Shown: positions 8,763-17,626 of the stretch, piece after piece
How the letters are laid out: each line of letters opens with the position of its first letter
Position numbering within the stretch: the first letter of the stretch is position 1
NCBI RefSeq assembly: GCF_001583415.1
Contig: NZ_CP014475.1
Location: 124,001-188,000, forward strand
Source: Mycolicibacterium phlei
Lineage (GTDB): Bacteria > Actinomycetota > Actinomycetes > Mycobacteriales > Mycobacteriaceae
Direction: 5' to 3'
Length of the DNA: 64,000 bases
Notes under the pieces: model-generated
Told to the model about the DNA's origin: nothing
The model's input: the letters and a program-made list of their open reading frames with translations, nothing else
Databases searched by the model: none
Program-made: the position numbers and the translations under genes

Positions 8763-10136
8763 GTGTCCACCACCAACGGCCACGTCTCGCACTGGCTCGC
8801 CAAGCTGCCGTCGCCGCGGCCCGCGCTGCCCGGTGACCGCGACGCCGACGTCTGCATCGTCGGCGCCGGCTACACCGGGCTGTGGACGGCCTACTACCTG
8901 AAGAAGGCCGACCCGGCGCTGCGAATCACCGTGCTGGAAGCCCGGTTCGCCGGGTTCGGCGCGTCCGGCCGCAACGGCGGCTGGCTGTCCGGGCTGGTGC
9001 CCGGCGACCGGCACCGGATGGCCGCCCGCTACGGCCGCGACAAGGTGCTGGCCTGGCAGCGGGCCCTCAACGAGGCCGTCGACGAGGTCATCGCGGTGGC
9101 GGACGCCGAGGGGATCGACGCCGGCATCGTCAAGGGCGGCACCCTGCAGATCGCCCGCAACGCCGCCCAGGCCGCCCGGCTGACCGCCGAGGCCGACGAG
9201 GAACAGGCCTGGCAGAACGACGGCATCGTCCGGTTGTCGAAAGACGAAGTCCTCCAACGGGTTCGGCTCAACGGGGTGGTGTCGGGCTATCACACCCCGC
9301 ACTGTGCGCGGATCCAGCCCGCCTGGCTGGCGCGCGGGCTGGCCGACGTCGTCGAGCGCCTCGGCGTCGACATCTACGAGATGACCCGGGCGCAGACCAT
9401 CGAGTCCGGGCGGGTGACCACGGACCGCGGCGTGGTGCGCGCCCCCGTCGTGCTGCGCGCCACCGAGGGCTTCACCCCGCACCTGCCCGGGCTGCGGCGC
9501 CGGTGGCTGCCGATGAACAGTTCGATGATCGCCACCGAGCCGCTGCCCGCCGACCTGTGGGATGAGATCGGCTGGCAGGACCGCGCCACGATGGGCGACA
9601 CCGCGCACGGCTTCTTCTACGCCCAGCGCACCGTCGACGACCGGATCGCGATCGGCGGCCGCAGCGTGCCGTACCGCTTCGGCTCCCGCACCGACGTCGA
9701 CGGCAAGGTGCCCACCCGCACCATCAAGCACCTGACCCGGGTGCTGCACTCGATCCTGCCGCAGGTGCGCCACATCCCGATCGCGCACGGCTGGTGCGGT
9801 GTGCTCGCCGTCCCACGCGACTGGGAGTCGACCGTAACCTTCGACCGCGCAACGGGTTTGGGTTACGCCGGCGGCTACGTCGGGCACGGGGTGACGGCGA
9901 CCAACCTGGCCGCGCGCACGCTGACCGATCTGGTGCTCGACCGCGGCGGCCCGCTGGTCGAGCTGCCCTGGGTCGGGCACCGGTCCCGCGACTGGGAGCC
10001 CGAACCGCTGCGCTGGCTCGGTGTGCGCGGCATGTACCTGGCCTACAAGGCCGCCGACTGGCACGAGTCCCGCGGCCGCGCGACGACGTCGCCGATCGCG
10101 GTGGTGGCCGACAAGATCGCCGGCCGGCCCCACTAA
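8763..10136 (+). CDS. FAD-dependent oxidoreductase (DAO family, gamma-glutamylputrescine oxidase-like)
   Basis: A 457-residue flavoprotein from GTG 8763. The dinucleotide-binding motif 'DVCIVGAGYTGLWTAYYLKK' is at about residues 29-48, followed by 'ASGRNGGWLSG', the loop typical of PuuB/glycine-oxidase relatives that carry or contact FAD. 'HGWCGVLAVPRDWESTVTFD' and 'GYAGGYVGHGVTATNLAARTL' form the C-terminal FAD/substrate part. It likely oxidises an amine or amino acid derivative, producing H2O2. The next gene on the other strand overlaps its stop by 4 bases. It interrupts the Rv0139-Rv0140 order I remember from M. tuberculosis. Confidence 0.88.
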   Translation: MSTTNGHVSHWLAKLPSPRPALPGDRDADVCIVGAGYTGLWTAYYLKKADPALRITVLEARFAGFGASGRNGGWLSGLVPGDRHRMAARYGRDKVLAWQRALNEAVDEVIAVADAEGIDAGIVKGGTLQIARNAAQAARLTAEADEEQAWQNDGIVRLSKDEVLQRVRLNGVVSGYHTPHCARIQPAWLARGLADVVERLGVDIYEMTRAQTIESGRVTTDRGVVRAPVVLRATEGFTPHLPGLRRRWLPMNSSMIATEPLPADLWDEIGWQDRATMGDTAHGFFYAQRTVDDRIAIGGRSVPYRFGSRTDVDGKVPTRTIKHLTRVLHSILPQVRHIPIAHGWCGVLAVPRDWESTVTFDRATGLGYAGGYVGHGVTATNLAARTLTDLVLDRGGPLVELPWVGHRSRDWEPEPLRWLGVRGMYLAYKAADWHESRGRATTSPIAVVADKIAGRPH

Positions 10137-10603
10137 CCTGCTTCGGCGCGCTGCTTGAGCCGCTCCAGCGTGGCCCGGATGTGCTTGTCGTTGGCGCCGG
10201 TGCGGTCCGAGACGCCGGTGAGCAGGCCGCCCGCGACCTTCAGCCAGCCGGGGCGGTGATCCCAGGTGCTCTCGGTGACCCGGCAGCCGGTGCCGGTGGG
10301 TTCGATCTCGTAGCGCCAGTGCGCGGCGCGCACCGGCCCGCCATGCACGTCGAACGCGAAGGCCCGCCCCGGCTCGGCGGCGGTGACGGTGCAGCGGGTG
10401 GTCCACTTGCGCGACCCGTTGCGGTTGCGGCCCTTGAACACCGCGCCCGGCCGGGCGGAGTCACCCTTGACCCACTGCATCGCGTAGGCCTCGTCGGCCA
10501 ACTGCGCCATCGTCGCCAGATCGGTGATCAACCGGTACACGGTGTCCGGATCGGCGTTGATCTCGATGTCCGCGGAGACGGTCGGGGGCCCGGATTCAGT
10601 CAT
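10133..10603 (-). CDS. SRPBCC family (START-like) protein
   Basis: A 156-residue protein from ATG 10603. 'VSADIEINADPDTVYRLITDLATMAQLADEAYAMQWVKGD' is the beginning of a polyketide cyclase/SRPBCC fold, with 'RKWTTRCTVTAAEPGRAFAFDV' and 'HWRYEIEPTGTGCRVTESTW' as central strands and a C-terminal helix 'HIRATLERLKQRAEAG'. These proteins bind hydrophobic ligands in a deep cavity. It converges on the flavoprotein gene and is divergent from the DUF427 gene 55 bases away. Ligand unknown. Confidence 0.85.
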   Translation of the reverse strand: MTESGPPTVSADIEINADPDTVYRLITDLATMAQLADEAYAMQWVKGDSARPGAVFKGRNRNGSRKWTTRCTVTAAEPGRAFAFDVHGGPVRAAHWRYEIEPTGTGCRVTESTWDHRPGWLKVAGGLLTGVSDRTGANDKHIRATLERLKQRAEAG

Positions 10604-10658
10604 GCGGCGATCGTAGCCACCGGGAATCACCGATAGCGGTAGCGTCGTTGCCACCACC

Positions 10659-11039
10659 ATGAGCGATCGACCGGTATGGCAGCCCAGCGATGAACACCCC
10701 ATCACCGTGGCGCCGACGGGCGCCCACGTGACCGTCCGCGTCGGCGGTGACGTCGTCGCCGAGACCGACCGGGCGCTGACCCTGCGGGAGGCGTCGTATC
10801 CGCCCGTGCAGTACATCCCGCTCGCCGACGTCGACGCAGCGCGGCTGCGGCCCAGCGACACCCACACGTACTGCCCGTACAAGGGCGACGCCGGCTACTA
10901 CCACGTCGTCACCTCGGCAGGCGCCACCGTCGAGGACGCCATCTGGACCTATGCGGAGCCGTATCCGGCCGTCGCCGACATCGCCGGTCACGTCGCCTTC
11001 TACCCGGACAAGGCGGAGATCGTCGTCGCCCGGGCATAG
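10659..11039 (+). CDS. DUF427 domain protein (Rv0140 orthologue)
   Basis: A 126-residue protein consisting of one DUF427 domain: 'GAHVTVRVGGDVVAETDRALTLREASYPPVQYIPLADVD', 'HTYCPYKGDAGYYHVV' and the C-terminal 'NIAGHVAFYP'-like segment ('DIAGHVAFYPDKAEI'). The length equals that of Rv0140. The fold is a small beta barrel with conserved Cys, Lys and Tyr residues; no reaction is firmly assigned. It is followed after 9 bases by the glycosylase gene, so the two are probably cotranscribed. Confidence 0.9.
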   Translation: MSDRPVWQPSDEHPITVAPTGAHVTVRVGGDVVAETDRALTLREASYPPVQYIPLADVDAARLRPSDTHTYCPYKGDAGYYHVVTSAGATVEDAIWTYAEPYPAVADIAGHVAFYPDKAEIVVARA

Positions 11040-11048
11040 CCTGGGCCC

Positions 11049-11957
11049 GTGCCCACGGTCAGCGTCGTCTTCGACGGCCCGGTCAGCCCCGCGCTGACGC
11101 TGGTACCGCTGCGCCGTGGCCGCGCCGACCCCTGCTACCACGACGCCCCCGACGGCGCGATCTGGCGCACCAGCCTGATGCGCAGCGGACCGGTCACCGC
11201 GCGCATCACCACGTCCGGCCCCCGCACCGTCGACTGCGAGGCCTGGGGTGCGGGGGCGCGGGAGTTCGTCGAGACGCTGCCCGCGCTGCTGGGCGCCTAC
11301 GACGACGCCGCCGGTTTCGCGCCCTCCGAACCGACGATCGCCGCGGCCCGGCGGCGGGTTCGCCACCTGCGGCTGGGGCGCACCGACCGGGTGCTCGAGG
11401 CGCTCATCCCCGCGGTGCTCGAACAACGCGTGCACGGCAGAAGCGCCCGCCGCGCCTGGAAGCTGCTCGTCACGAAGTACGGGGCGCACGCGCCCGGCCC
11501 GGCGCCCGCCCACATGCGCGTGCCGCCGCCTGCCGAGGTGTGGCGGCGCATCCCGTCGTGGGAGTTCCACCGCGCCAACGTCGATCCGCGCCGCGCCCGC
11601 ACCATCGTCGTCTGCGCCGAACGCGCGGATGCGCTGGAACGGCTCGGCGCCCGCTCACCCGAGGCCGCCCGTGCCGCCATGACCTCGCTGCCGGGCGTTG
11701 GGGAGTGGACGGCCGCCGAGACCGCCCAGCGCGCCTTCGGTGACGCCGACGCGCTGTCGGTCGGCGACTACCACCTGTCCACCGTGGTCGGCTGGAGCCT
11801 GCTCGGTCACCCGATCGACGATGCGGAGATGGTCGAGCTGCTCGAACCGCTGCGGCCGCACCGGCACCGCGCGGTGCGGCTGCTGGAGGCCAGCGGGCTG
11901 GCCGTGCTGCCGCGCTTCGGACCGCGCACCGCGATCACCGACATCGCCGAGATCTGA
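11049..11957 (+). CDS. HhH-GPD DNA glycosylase, AlkA-like (Rv0142 orthologue)
   Basis: A 302-residue protein. The C-terminal half has the helix-hairpin-helix 'LPGVGEWTAAETAQRAFGDADALSVGDYHL' with the catalytic Asp expected in 'VGDYHLS', and 'LIPAVLEQRVHGRSARRAWKLLV' matches the AlkA core helix. It should excise alkylated bases (3-methyladenine type) or be a close relative of unknown lesion range. There is no N-terminal Ada domain. Start GTG 11049 is 9 bases after the DUF427 stop. Confidence 0.87.
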   Translation: MPTVSVVFDGPVSPALTLVPLRRGRADPCYHDAPDGAIWRTSLMRSGPVTARITTSGPRTVDCEAWGAGAREFVETLPALLGAYDDAAGFAPSEPTIAAARRRVRHLRLGRTDRVLEALIPAVLEQRVHGRSARRAWKLLVTKYGAHAPGPAPAHMRVPPPAEVWRRIPSWEFHRANVDPRRARTIVVCAERADALERLGARSPEAARAAMTSLPGVGEWTAAETAQRAFGDADALSVGDYHLSTVVGWSLLGHPIDDAEMVELLEPLRPHRHRAVRLLEASGLAVLPRFGPRTAITDIAEI

Positions 11958-12007
11958 CCGGGCTCCGCCCCGCGACACCACACCCCGTCGGTGCCGCGCA
12001 CCGTGTC

Positions 12008-12054
12008 GCTGATTACTACCGGGCCGCTGATTACCACCGGCCGGTAATGGGTAG
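12008..12054. promoter_or_regulatory. Tandem 18-base repeat and SigF-like -10 upstream of dps
   Basis: Two near-identical copies of GCTGATTACYACCGGSCC lie head to tail at 12008-12025 and 12026-12043. The second runs into TTACCACCGGCCGGTAA, an imperfect dyad, and then GGGTAG at 12049-12054, which resembles the GGGTA -10 element of SigF-type promoters. They end 36 bases before the Dps start. Repeats are seen; sigma assignment is a weak inference because no clear -35 was found. Confidence 0.4.
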
Positions 12055-12089
12055 ATGCCGCACGAGACACCACGTGCGAAGGAGCCCAC

Positions 12090-12641
12090 ATGTCGCAATT
12101 CACCGTCCCCGGCATGACCGACAAGGACGCGGCCAAGATGGCCGAACTGCTGCAGAAGCAGTTGAGCCGGTACAACGACCTACACCTGACGCTTAAGCAC
12201 ATTCACTGGAATGTGGTGGGGCCCAACTTCATCGGCGTCCACGAGATGATCGACCCGCAGGTCGAGCTGGTGCGCGGCTACGCCGATGAGGTCGCCGAGC
12301 GCATCGCCACCCTGGGTTACGCACCCAAGGGCACGCCCGGCGCCATCATCGAGGACCGCTCCTGGGACGACTACTCGCTGGAGCGCGACACCGTGCAGGC
12401 CCATCTGGCCGCCCTGGACCTCGTGTACGACGGCGTCATCGAGGACACCCGCAAGAACATCGAGGAGGCCGGCGACGCCGACCCGATCACCGAGGACATG
12501 CTGATCGGGCAGGCGGCAGAGATGGAGAAGTTCCAGTGGTTCGTCCGCGCCCATCTCGAGAACGCCGGCGGCCAGCTGGCCAACCAGGGAGCGTCCACCG
12601 AGAAGGGCGCGGCGAACCGGGCCAAGAAGAAGTCCGGCTAG
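12090..12641 (+). CDS. dps: DNA-protection ferritin Dps (Dps1 type)
   Basis: A 183-residue Dps closely resembling M. smegmatis Dps1. The ferroxidase signature is in '[40 protein letters not shown]', providing the intersubunit His, Asp and Glu ligands. The Lys-rich C-terminal tail '[14 protein letters not shown]' is the DNA-binding tail known for this type. It forms dodecamers, oxidises Fe2+ with H2O2 and coats DNA in stationary phase. A GAAGGAG site precedes ATG 12090. It overlaps the stop of the convergent aquaporin gene. Confidence 0.95.
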   Translation: MSQFTVPGMTDKDAAKMAELLQKQLSRYNDLHLTLKHIHWNVVGPNFIGVHEMIDPQVELVRGYADEVAERIATLGYAPKGTPGAIIEDRSWDDYSLERDTVQAHLAALDLVYDGVIEDTRKNIEEAGDADPITEDMLIGQAAEMEKFQWFVRAHLENAGGQLANQGASTEKGAANRAKKKSG

Positions 12642-13408
12642 CGGCGAGCCTCGAGGGCGTCGTCGCGCACCGGCCGTTCGGCCAGTTCCTCTTTACGGCC
12701 GAACAGGTACGGGTAGGCGACGCCCGCGATGGCGGCCCCGACCAGCGGCGCCAACCAGAACGCCCACAGCTGGGCCGGGGCGCCGTCACCGTTGAAGAAC
12801 GCGACACCGGTCGAGCGCGCCGGGTTGACCGAGGTGTTCGAGATCGGGATCGAGATCAGGTGGATCAGCGTCAGCGTGAGGCCGATCGACAGGCCCGCGA
12901 AACCCTTCGGGGCACGGTCATCCGTCGAGCCAAGGATGACCAGCAGGAAGATGCCGGTCAGCACGACCTCGGCGATGAGTACCGCCGCCAGTGAGTACCC
13001 GCCGGGGGAGTGCGCGCCGTAGCCGTTAGCCGCCATGTTGCCGGTGGCGCTCCAGCCGTCCTGGCCCTTGGCGACGATGTAGATGACCAGGCCGGCGACG
13101 AGGCCGCCGATCACCTGCGTGATCCAGTAGGGCACCACCGCCTTCCACTCGACGCGCTTGGCCAGCGCGGCCCCGAGCGTGACCGCCGGGTTGAAGTGGC
13201 CGCCGGAGATCGTGCCGAACGCATAGACGCCGGTGAGCACGGTCAAACCGAAAGCCAGTGAGACACCGAGGAATCCGATTCCCAACTGGGTGCCGTCGCC
13301 GGCGGCGAACTTGGCGGCGAAGACGGCGCTGCCGCAGCCGCCGAGCACCAACCAGAACGTACCTATGAACTCAGCCGCCAGTCGGTGCAGCATCGTGGGT
13401 TCGTCCAC
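12638..13408 (-). CDS. aqpZ: Aquaporin (AqpZ-like)
   Basis: A 256-residue six-helix channel. GTG 13408 is chosen because AAGGAGGAG lies 6 bases upstream; the frame continues as antisense of the repeat-protein region beyond it. The two NPA boxes are '[11 protein letters not shown]' and '[13 protein letters not shown]'; '[20 protein letters not shown]' is the first helix. It conducts water (AqpZ type) rather than glycerol, as judged by the NPAVT/NPARS context. Aquaporins are absent from M. tuberculosis as I recall but occur in rapid growers. Confidence 0.92.
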   Translation of the reverse strand: MDEPTMLHRLAAEFIGTFWLVLGGCGSAVFAAKFAAGDGTQLGIGFLGVSLAFGLTVLTGVYAFGTISGGHFNPAVTLGAALAKRVEWKAVVPYWITQVIGGLVAGLVIYIVAKGQDGWSATGNMAANGYGAHSPGGYSLAAVLIAEVVLTGIFLLVILGSTDDRAPKGFAGLSIGLTLTLIHLISIPISNTSVNPARSTGVAFFNGDGAPAQLWAFWLAPLVGAAIAGVAYPYLFGRKEELAERPVRDDALEARR

Positions 13409-13534
13409 CTCACTCCTCCTTTGCAATGACTCCTTTGCGGGTGACGATGTGCTGTGAGCGTGGCAGGTGTTTGCCACGCGGACTCTGCTTTGTTCCTCAA
13501 TCGTTCTCGAACAGAAATCAACGCGGGCCCAAAA

Positions 13535-13563
13535 GGGGCCGGGACGTTTGCCGTCCCGGCCCC
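13535..13563 (-). terminator. Intrinsic terminator of the Gly-rich protein gene
   Basis: GGGGCCGGGAC (13535-13545), a 7-base loop, and GTCCCGGCCCC (13553-13563) form a perfect 11-bp stem. Read on the minus strand it is followed by TTTT and begins 21 bases after the stop at 13584, so it terminates the repeat-protein transcript. Confidence 0.85.
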
Positions 13564-13583
13564 CTCCTGGTGTTTCTGGGCGG

Positions 13584-15041
13584 CTAGTCGTCGTTGCCGT
13601 CGTTGCCGCTGCTGCCGCCGCTGCCGGAACCACCGGCGCCGCCGGAGCCGTTCGGGCTGCCGCCGTCACCGCCGTCGCCGCCCTTGCCGAGGCCGACACC
13701 GGAGACACCGTCGCCGCCGTTGCCACCGTTGCCGCCGCTGCTGAGCAGGCCGCCCGCGTCGCCGCCGTCACCGCCGTCGCCGCCGCTGGTGGAGGCGGTA
13801 CCGCCGACGGCGAAGCCGCCGTCGCCGCCCTTACCGCCGCCGCCGAGCAGGCCGCCGCCCTGGCCGCCGTCGCCGCCGTCACCGGCCTCGGCATCGATGT
13901 CCGGATCGACCGTGCCGGTGCCGGTGCCCGCGGCGCCGCCGTCACCGCCGATGCCGCCGCCGCCGATCACACCGGCGTCGCCACCGTCACCGCCGTCGCC
14001 GCCGTCGGAGACGCCGATCCCGACCGCGCCCGTGCCGCCGTCGCCGCCGGTACCGCCGTTGCTGATCAGGCCGTTGCTGTCGCCGCCGTCGCCACCGTCA
14101 CCGCCGGTGCCGGTGCCGACCGCCGCCGTGCCGTTGCCGCCACCGCCGCCGGTGCCGCCGTCGCCGAGGACGCCGCCGCCACCGCCGCCGGTGCCGCCGT
14201 CACCACCGGTGCCGTTGCCGATACCGGTGCCGTTGTCGATCGTGATCACCTCGCCGTCGCCGCCGTCGCCACCGGTTCCGCCGCCGCCGACCAGGCCGCC
14301 CTCACCGCCGTTGCCGCCGTCGCCGCCGGTCGCGTTGCCGAGCAGGGTCGCGGCGTCACCGCCGGCGCCACCCGCCCCGCCGGCGCCGATCAGGCCGCCG
14401 TTGCCGCCGTCACCGCCTTCACCACCGGTCGCGTTGCCGACCAGGACACCCGCGCCGCCACCGGCGCCACCCGCGCCGCCGTCGCCGAGCAGGATGCCGC
14501 CGTGGCCGCCGTCGCCACCCGCCGTCCCGGCCACGTCGCCGGCCCCGGCGATCGGCGGGGTGTACCCGTCACCGCCGGCGCCACCGGTACCGATCAGGCC
14601 CGCGCTGCCGCCGTTGCCGCCGGTCTGCGAGCTGTTCTCCGCCGCCCCGCCGGCGCCGCCGTTACCCAGCAGCAGACCGCCGTTACCGCCGCTCTCGCCC
14701 GGGGCACCCGCCGCGCCGCTGCCGATCAGCAGGCCGCCGTTCTCGCCGGGTTCGTCACCGTTGCTGATCAGCGCGTGGACCAGGCCGCCGAGCAGGTTGC
14801 TCACCGGGTCGGCCGGTGGCGGCGGCGTGTTGGGCGCGAGGATCTGGAACAACAGCCCGAACAGCGTCAGCTGCACGTCGTGCTCCTGAACGCTGGGCTG
14901 GTCCTGATGGACGATCAGCGGGTTCGGCTTGGCGACCGGCTCCGCTGGGGCGTCGACGAGATAGCCGGTGGCCGCCGCCGCGGCCAGAGCTCCCATGGCG
15001 AGTGTTGCCGTTGCAACAGACTTCTGCTTGGCAATCTTCAT
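13584..15041 (-). CDS. Secreted Gly/Asp-rich repeat protein (PGRS-like, no PE domain)
   Basis: A 485-residue protein. Residues 1 to about 26 are a signal peptide (basic MKIAKQK start, Ala/Gly hydrophobic core); residues 30-90 form a non-repeat linker with '[20 protein letters not shown]' and '[10 protein letters not shown]'; the remaining 390 residues are Gly-rich repeats of the type GGDGGxGG and GGLLxGxGGxGG, ending in a Ser/Asn/Asp tail. The unit resembles PE_PGRS repeats, which can fold as polyglycine II sheets and bind Ca2+ through GGxGxD motifs, but here the secretion domain is a plain signal peptide and Asp is much enriched. The ATG has a GGAAAGGAT site. A terminator follows. Surface or cell-wall location is inferred. 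Confidence 0.85.
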   Translation of the reverse strand: MKIAKQKSVATATLAMGALAAAAATGYLVDAPAEPVAKPNPLIVHQDQPSVQEHDVQLTLFGLLFQILAPNTPPPPADPVSNLLGGLVHALISNGDEPGENGGLLIGSGAAGAPGESGGNGGLLLGNGGAGGAAENSSQTGGNGGSAGLIGTGGAGGDGYTPPIAGAGDVAGTAGGDGGHGGILLGDGGAGGAGGGAGVLVGNATGGEGGDGGNGGLIGAGGAGGAGGDAATLLGNATGGDGGNGGEGGLVGGGGTGGDGGDGEVITIDNGTGIGNGTGGDGGTGGGGGGVLGDGGTGGGGGNGTAAVGTGTGGDGGDGGDSNGLISNGGTGGDGGTGAVGIGVSDGGDGGDGGDAGVIGGGGIGGDGGAAGTGTGTVDPDIDAEAGDGGDGGQGGGLLGGGGKGGDGGFAVGGTASTSGGDGGDGGDAGGLLSSGGNGGNGGDGVSGVGLGKGGDGGDGGSPNGSGGAGGSGSGGSSGNDGNDD

Positions 15042-15376
15042 TGCCGGATCCTTTCCTGGCGGTGGCCCCTGTGAAAACCTTCGCTAGCCGCAGCATTTAA
15101 CGAAGCAATAGCAACATTGTTAGCACAGTTGTCGAATGTCAGATAGCTAATCCACATAACTGGCTTATTAACCTAAGCGAAAGTAAAAAGCAGAGGTAAA
15201 AAGGCATTTCAGTTGGCAACGGAATGCGAGACGGGAGGCGATTGCAAATCGAATAGTTCACACATGGCAACGATTTTGCGAATAATGCAAGAGGGTTGAT
15301 GAATTGACTGAGAAGTCGATTAACCGAAAGTGCAGTACCGCTGGTAGCAAATAAGTGAGAGCTATGGGGTCGAGAG
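15042..15376. other. AT-rich intergenic region, no gene seen
   Basis: This 335-base stretch has markedly lower GC than its surroundings, with many A/T runs such as AAAGTAAAAAGCAGAGG and TTATTAACCTAAG. No open frame with a start signal is convincing on either strand. It holds the promoter of the minus-strand repeat-protein gene (15041) and the region downstream of the ClC gene. The composition would suit binding of AT-preferring nucleoid proteins such as Lsr2, which often silence PE/PGRS-like genes; that is inference. Confidence 0.6.
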
Positions 15377-16741
15377 CTACGGGGTGGAGTGCTCGCGGTC
15401 CAGTCGCTGCGCGGAGTAGATCGACACGTCGGTGCGCGAGATGACCATGTAGGCGATGCCGACGGCGACCATCGCGCAGGGGACGACCGCGAAGGATCCC
15501 GTCATCTCCGCGACCATGATCACCACCGCCAGCGGAGCGTGCGCGACGCTGCCGAAACAGGCCATCATCCCGACGACGACGAACACCGCCGGGGTCTCCG
15601 GAATGCCGGGCAGCCCGGCCAGATCGCCGAGCCGCCAGACCGCGGCGCCGACGAACGCGCCGATCACCACACCGGGTCCGAAGATGCCGCCCGATCCGCC
15701 GGTCCCGATCGACAGCGACGTCGCGACGATCTTGGCCAGCGGCAGCACCAGCACGATCCACAACGGGATGGTCAGCAGCGACTCCAGTGTGGTCGTCTTC
15801 TGGGCCCAGCCGTAGCCGCTGGCCAGCACCTGGGGAATCAGCAGGGCCAGCAGACCCACCGCCAGGCCGCCGAGGGCGGGCTTGAGCACCGGGCCGCCCG
15901 GCAACCGCTTCGATATCGCGACCGTGGCGTAGAAGATCCGCGCGTACAGGTAGCCCACCCCCGCCGCGATCAGTCCCAGCACCGCGAACCACCCGAGCTC
16001 GCCGGGGTGGCTGAACCGGTAGTCGGCGACGACGTAGCCGAACAGCGGGTCGAAGCCGAGGATCGAACCCAGCACCGCATACGCCGTGGCCGAGGTGATG
16101 AAGCCGGGAATCAGCGCCCTGTAGTCGAAGTCGCGCCGGTAGACGATCGAGGCCGCCAGCACGGCGCCGCCCAGCGGAGCGCCGAAGATCGCGCCGATAC
16201 CCGAGCCGATGCCCAGCGACACCGCGATCCGGCCGTCCTCGTCGGACAGGTCCAGCCGGCGGGTGAGCAGCGACCCGAAGCCCGCGGAGATCTGCGCCGC
16301 CGGGCCCTCCCGGCCGCCGGACCCGCCGGAACCGATGGTCAGGGCGCTGGCGATGGTCTTGACGACGATCGCCCGGACGCGGATGGCGCGCGGATCGGTG
16401 TGCACCGCCTCGATCGCGCTGTCGGTGCCGTGCCCTTCGGCCTCCGGGGCGAACCGGGCCACCAGGAACGCCGACACCAGCGCGCCGCCGAACGTCACCA
16501 GGGGGATGGCCCAGGGCCGGTCGAAGCCCGGCGAGCCGGGATCACCGCCGTCGCCGATCGGCTTGGGGATGTCGTAACCGGCGAGGTAGCCGAGCAGAAA
16601 CCGGCCTGCGTAGTCCAGGGCGAGGTAGAACACCACCGCGCCCAGGCCGGCGATCACACCGATCGCGATCCCGAGGATCAGCCATTTGCGGATGTACCCG
16701 GATCGCCGTATGAAGTCACCGACTCCGCGGGTGTCCGGCAT
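15377..16741 (-). CDS. ClC family chloride channel/antiporter (Rv0143c-like)
   Basis: A 454-residue membrane protein from ATG 16741, with about ten to twelve hydrophobic segments. The anion-pathway motifs are 'GSGGSGGREGPAAQ' (GxxGREGP with the gating Glu), 'GSGIGAIFGAPLGGAVLAA' and 'GTGGSGGIFGPGVVIG' (GxFxP). Retention of the GREGP glutamate allows either channel or H+/Cl- exchange; no CBS domain follows. It is likely in the plasma membrane. It is convergent with nothing and follows the thioesterase at 16765 on the same strand with a 23-base gap, so they may be cotranscribed. Confidence 0.9.
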   Translation of the reverse strand: MPDTRGVGDFIRRSGYIRKWLILGIAIGVIAGLGAVVFYLALDYAGRFLLGYLAGYDIPKPIGDGGDPGSPGFDRPWAIPLVTFGGALVSAFLVARFAPEAEGHGTDSAIEAVHTDPRAIRVRAIVVKTIASALTIGSGGSGGREGPAAQISAGFGSLLTRRLDLSDEDGRIAVSLGIGSGIGAIFGAPLGGAVLAASIVYRRDFDYRALIPGFITSATAYAVLGSILGFDPLFGYVVADYRFSHPGELGWFAVLGLIAAGVGYLYARIFYATVAISKRLPGGPVLKPALGGLAVGLLALLIPQVLASGYGWAQKTTTLESLLTIPLWIVLVLPLAKIVATSLSIGTGGSGGIFGPGVVIGAFVGAAVWRLGDLAGLPGIPETPAVFVVVGMMACFGSVAHAPLAVVIMVAEMTGSFAVVPCAMVAVGIAYMVISRTDVSIYSAQRLDREHSTP

Positions 16742-16764
16742 GGATGCCGATGCTAGACGGGAAT

Positions 16765-17577
16765 TCAGCGGTACGCAGTCAGACGAGCGCTGATCGCCAC
16801 GGTGCCGTCCGGTCCGACGGCCTGCGCCTCGGCGACACCGGTGCTGCGACCCACGCGCAAAGCCGTTCCGACATAACGGGATTCGGCGCCACAGTGGAAC
16901 GGGCGCAGGAAGTTGACCCGCAGTGAACCGGTCCGCAGCGGGGCGCCGTCGGCCCGCTGGGTCACCGCGTGATTCACGGCGGCCGAGCCCACCAGCTCCA
17001 GAGCCATCGCCGACACCCCGCCGTGCACGATGCCGATCATGTTGTTCAGCACCGGGTCCTCGTCCTGCAGCAGCACCGCGGCGCCGCCGCCCTCGGCGAC
17101 GCGCACCGACATCCGTTCGGCGAGCGTGCCCGCCGGCGGTGGACCGGTCGGGCCCTCCGGGAACGGCGCGACGTCCTCCGGGGTGGGGATGTAGAAGGAG
17201 CGCACGGTCGCGGTGGCCACCACGGTGTCGCGGTGGGTGAGCTCGCAGACCCCGATCGCGACGCGGGTCTTGCGGCCGACCGGGCGCGCGGTGGCGACGA
17301 CGGGCTCGTCGGGCGCGCCGGCCACGATGTCGGCGGCGTCGGGGTCGACCTCCAGGGACAGCTCGCTGGACACCGTCCACTCGTCGGGCGCGCGGCGCTC
17401 ATGGTTGGCCAGTCCGCAGATGTGGTCGACGAGCATCGCCATCGGGGCGATCGTCGGCGCACCGGTCAGCGGGTTGACCAGCCCGGCGACCGGGATCGAG
17501 GCGACATAGCGCTGCGGTGAGCTGGAGACGGCGACAACGCCGAACCGGCCGAGCGGGGAGGTCAGCGGATAATGCAT
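16765..17577 (-). CDS. PaaI-type acyl-CoA thioesterase (double hotdog)
   Basis: A 270-residue protein from ATG 17577. 'NNMIGIVHGGVSAMALELVGSAAVN' is the hotdog active-site loop of PaaI/YiiD-type thioesterases (GxxHGG), and the N-terminal half 'GAPTIAPMAMLVDHICGLAN' plus 'WTVSSELSLEVDPDA' looks like a degenerate second hotdog, giving a pseudo-dimer. It should hydrolyse acyl-CoA thioesters in the cytoplasm. The upstream DNA carries a CsoR-like palindrome 35-49 bases before the start codon. Confidence 0.85.
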   Translation of the reverse strand: MHYPLTSPLGRFGVVAVSSSPQRYVASIPVAGLVNPLTGAPTIAPMAMLVDHICGLANHERRAPDEWTVSSELSLEVDPDAADIVAGAPDEPVVATARPVGRKTRVAIGVCELTHRDTVVATATVRSFYIPTPEDVAPFPEGPTGPPPAGTLAERMSVRVAEGGGAAVLLQDEDPVLNNMIGIVHGGVSAMALELVGSAAVNHAVTQRADGAPLRTGSLRVNFLRPFHCGAESRYVGTALRVGRSTGVAEAQAVGPDGTVAISARLTAYR

Positions 17578-17611
17578 CGGGTCCAGAGTGACGACCCGCA
17601 CGGCGGCGATA

Positions 17612-17626
17612 TACCCCCTGGGGGTA
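17612..17626. promoter_or_regulatory. CsoR/RcnR-type palindrome
   Basis: TACCCCC-T-GGGGGTA is a perfect dyad of 7-base arms around one base. It resembles the G-tract operators (ACCCnnnnGGGT class) of CsoR/RcnR/FrmR-family metal or aldehyde sensors. It sits 35-49 bases upstream of the thioesterase start on the minus strand. No CsoR-family gene is in the window, so the regulator would act from elsewhere. Confidence 0.5.

Noticed and set aside
13594..14889. 431-codon plus-strand frame rich in Pro-Ser
   Set aside because: It is the exact antisense of the GGDGG repeats; the minus-strand frame has a ribosome site, signal peptide and terminator.
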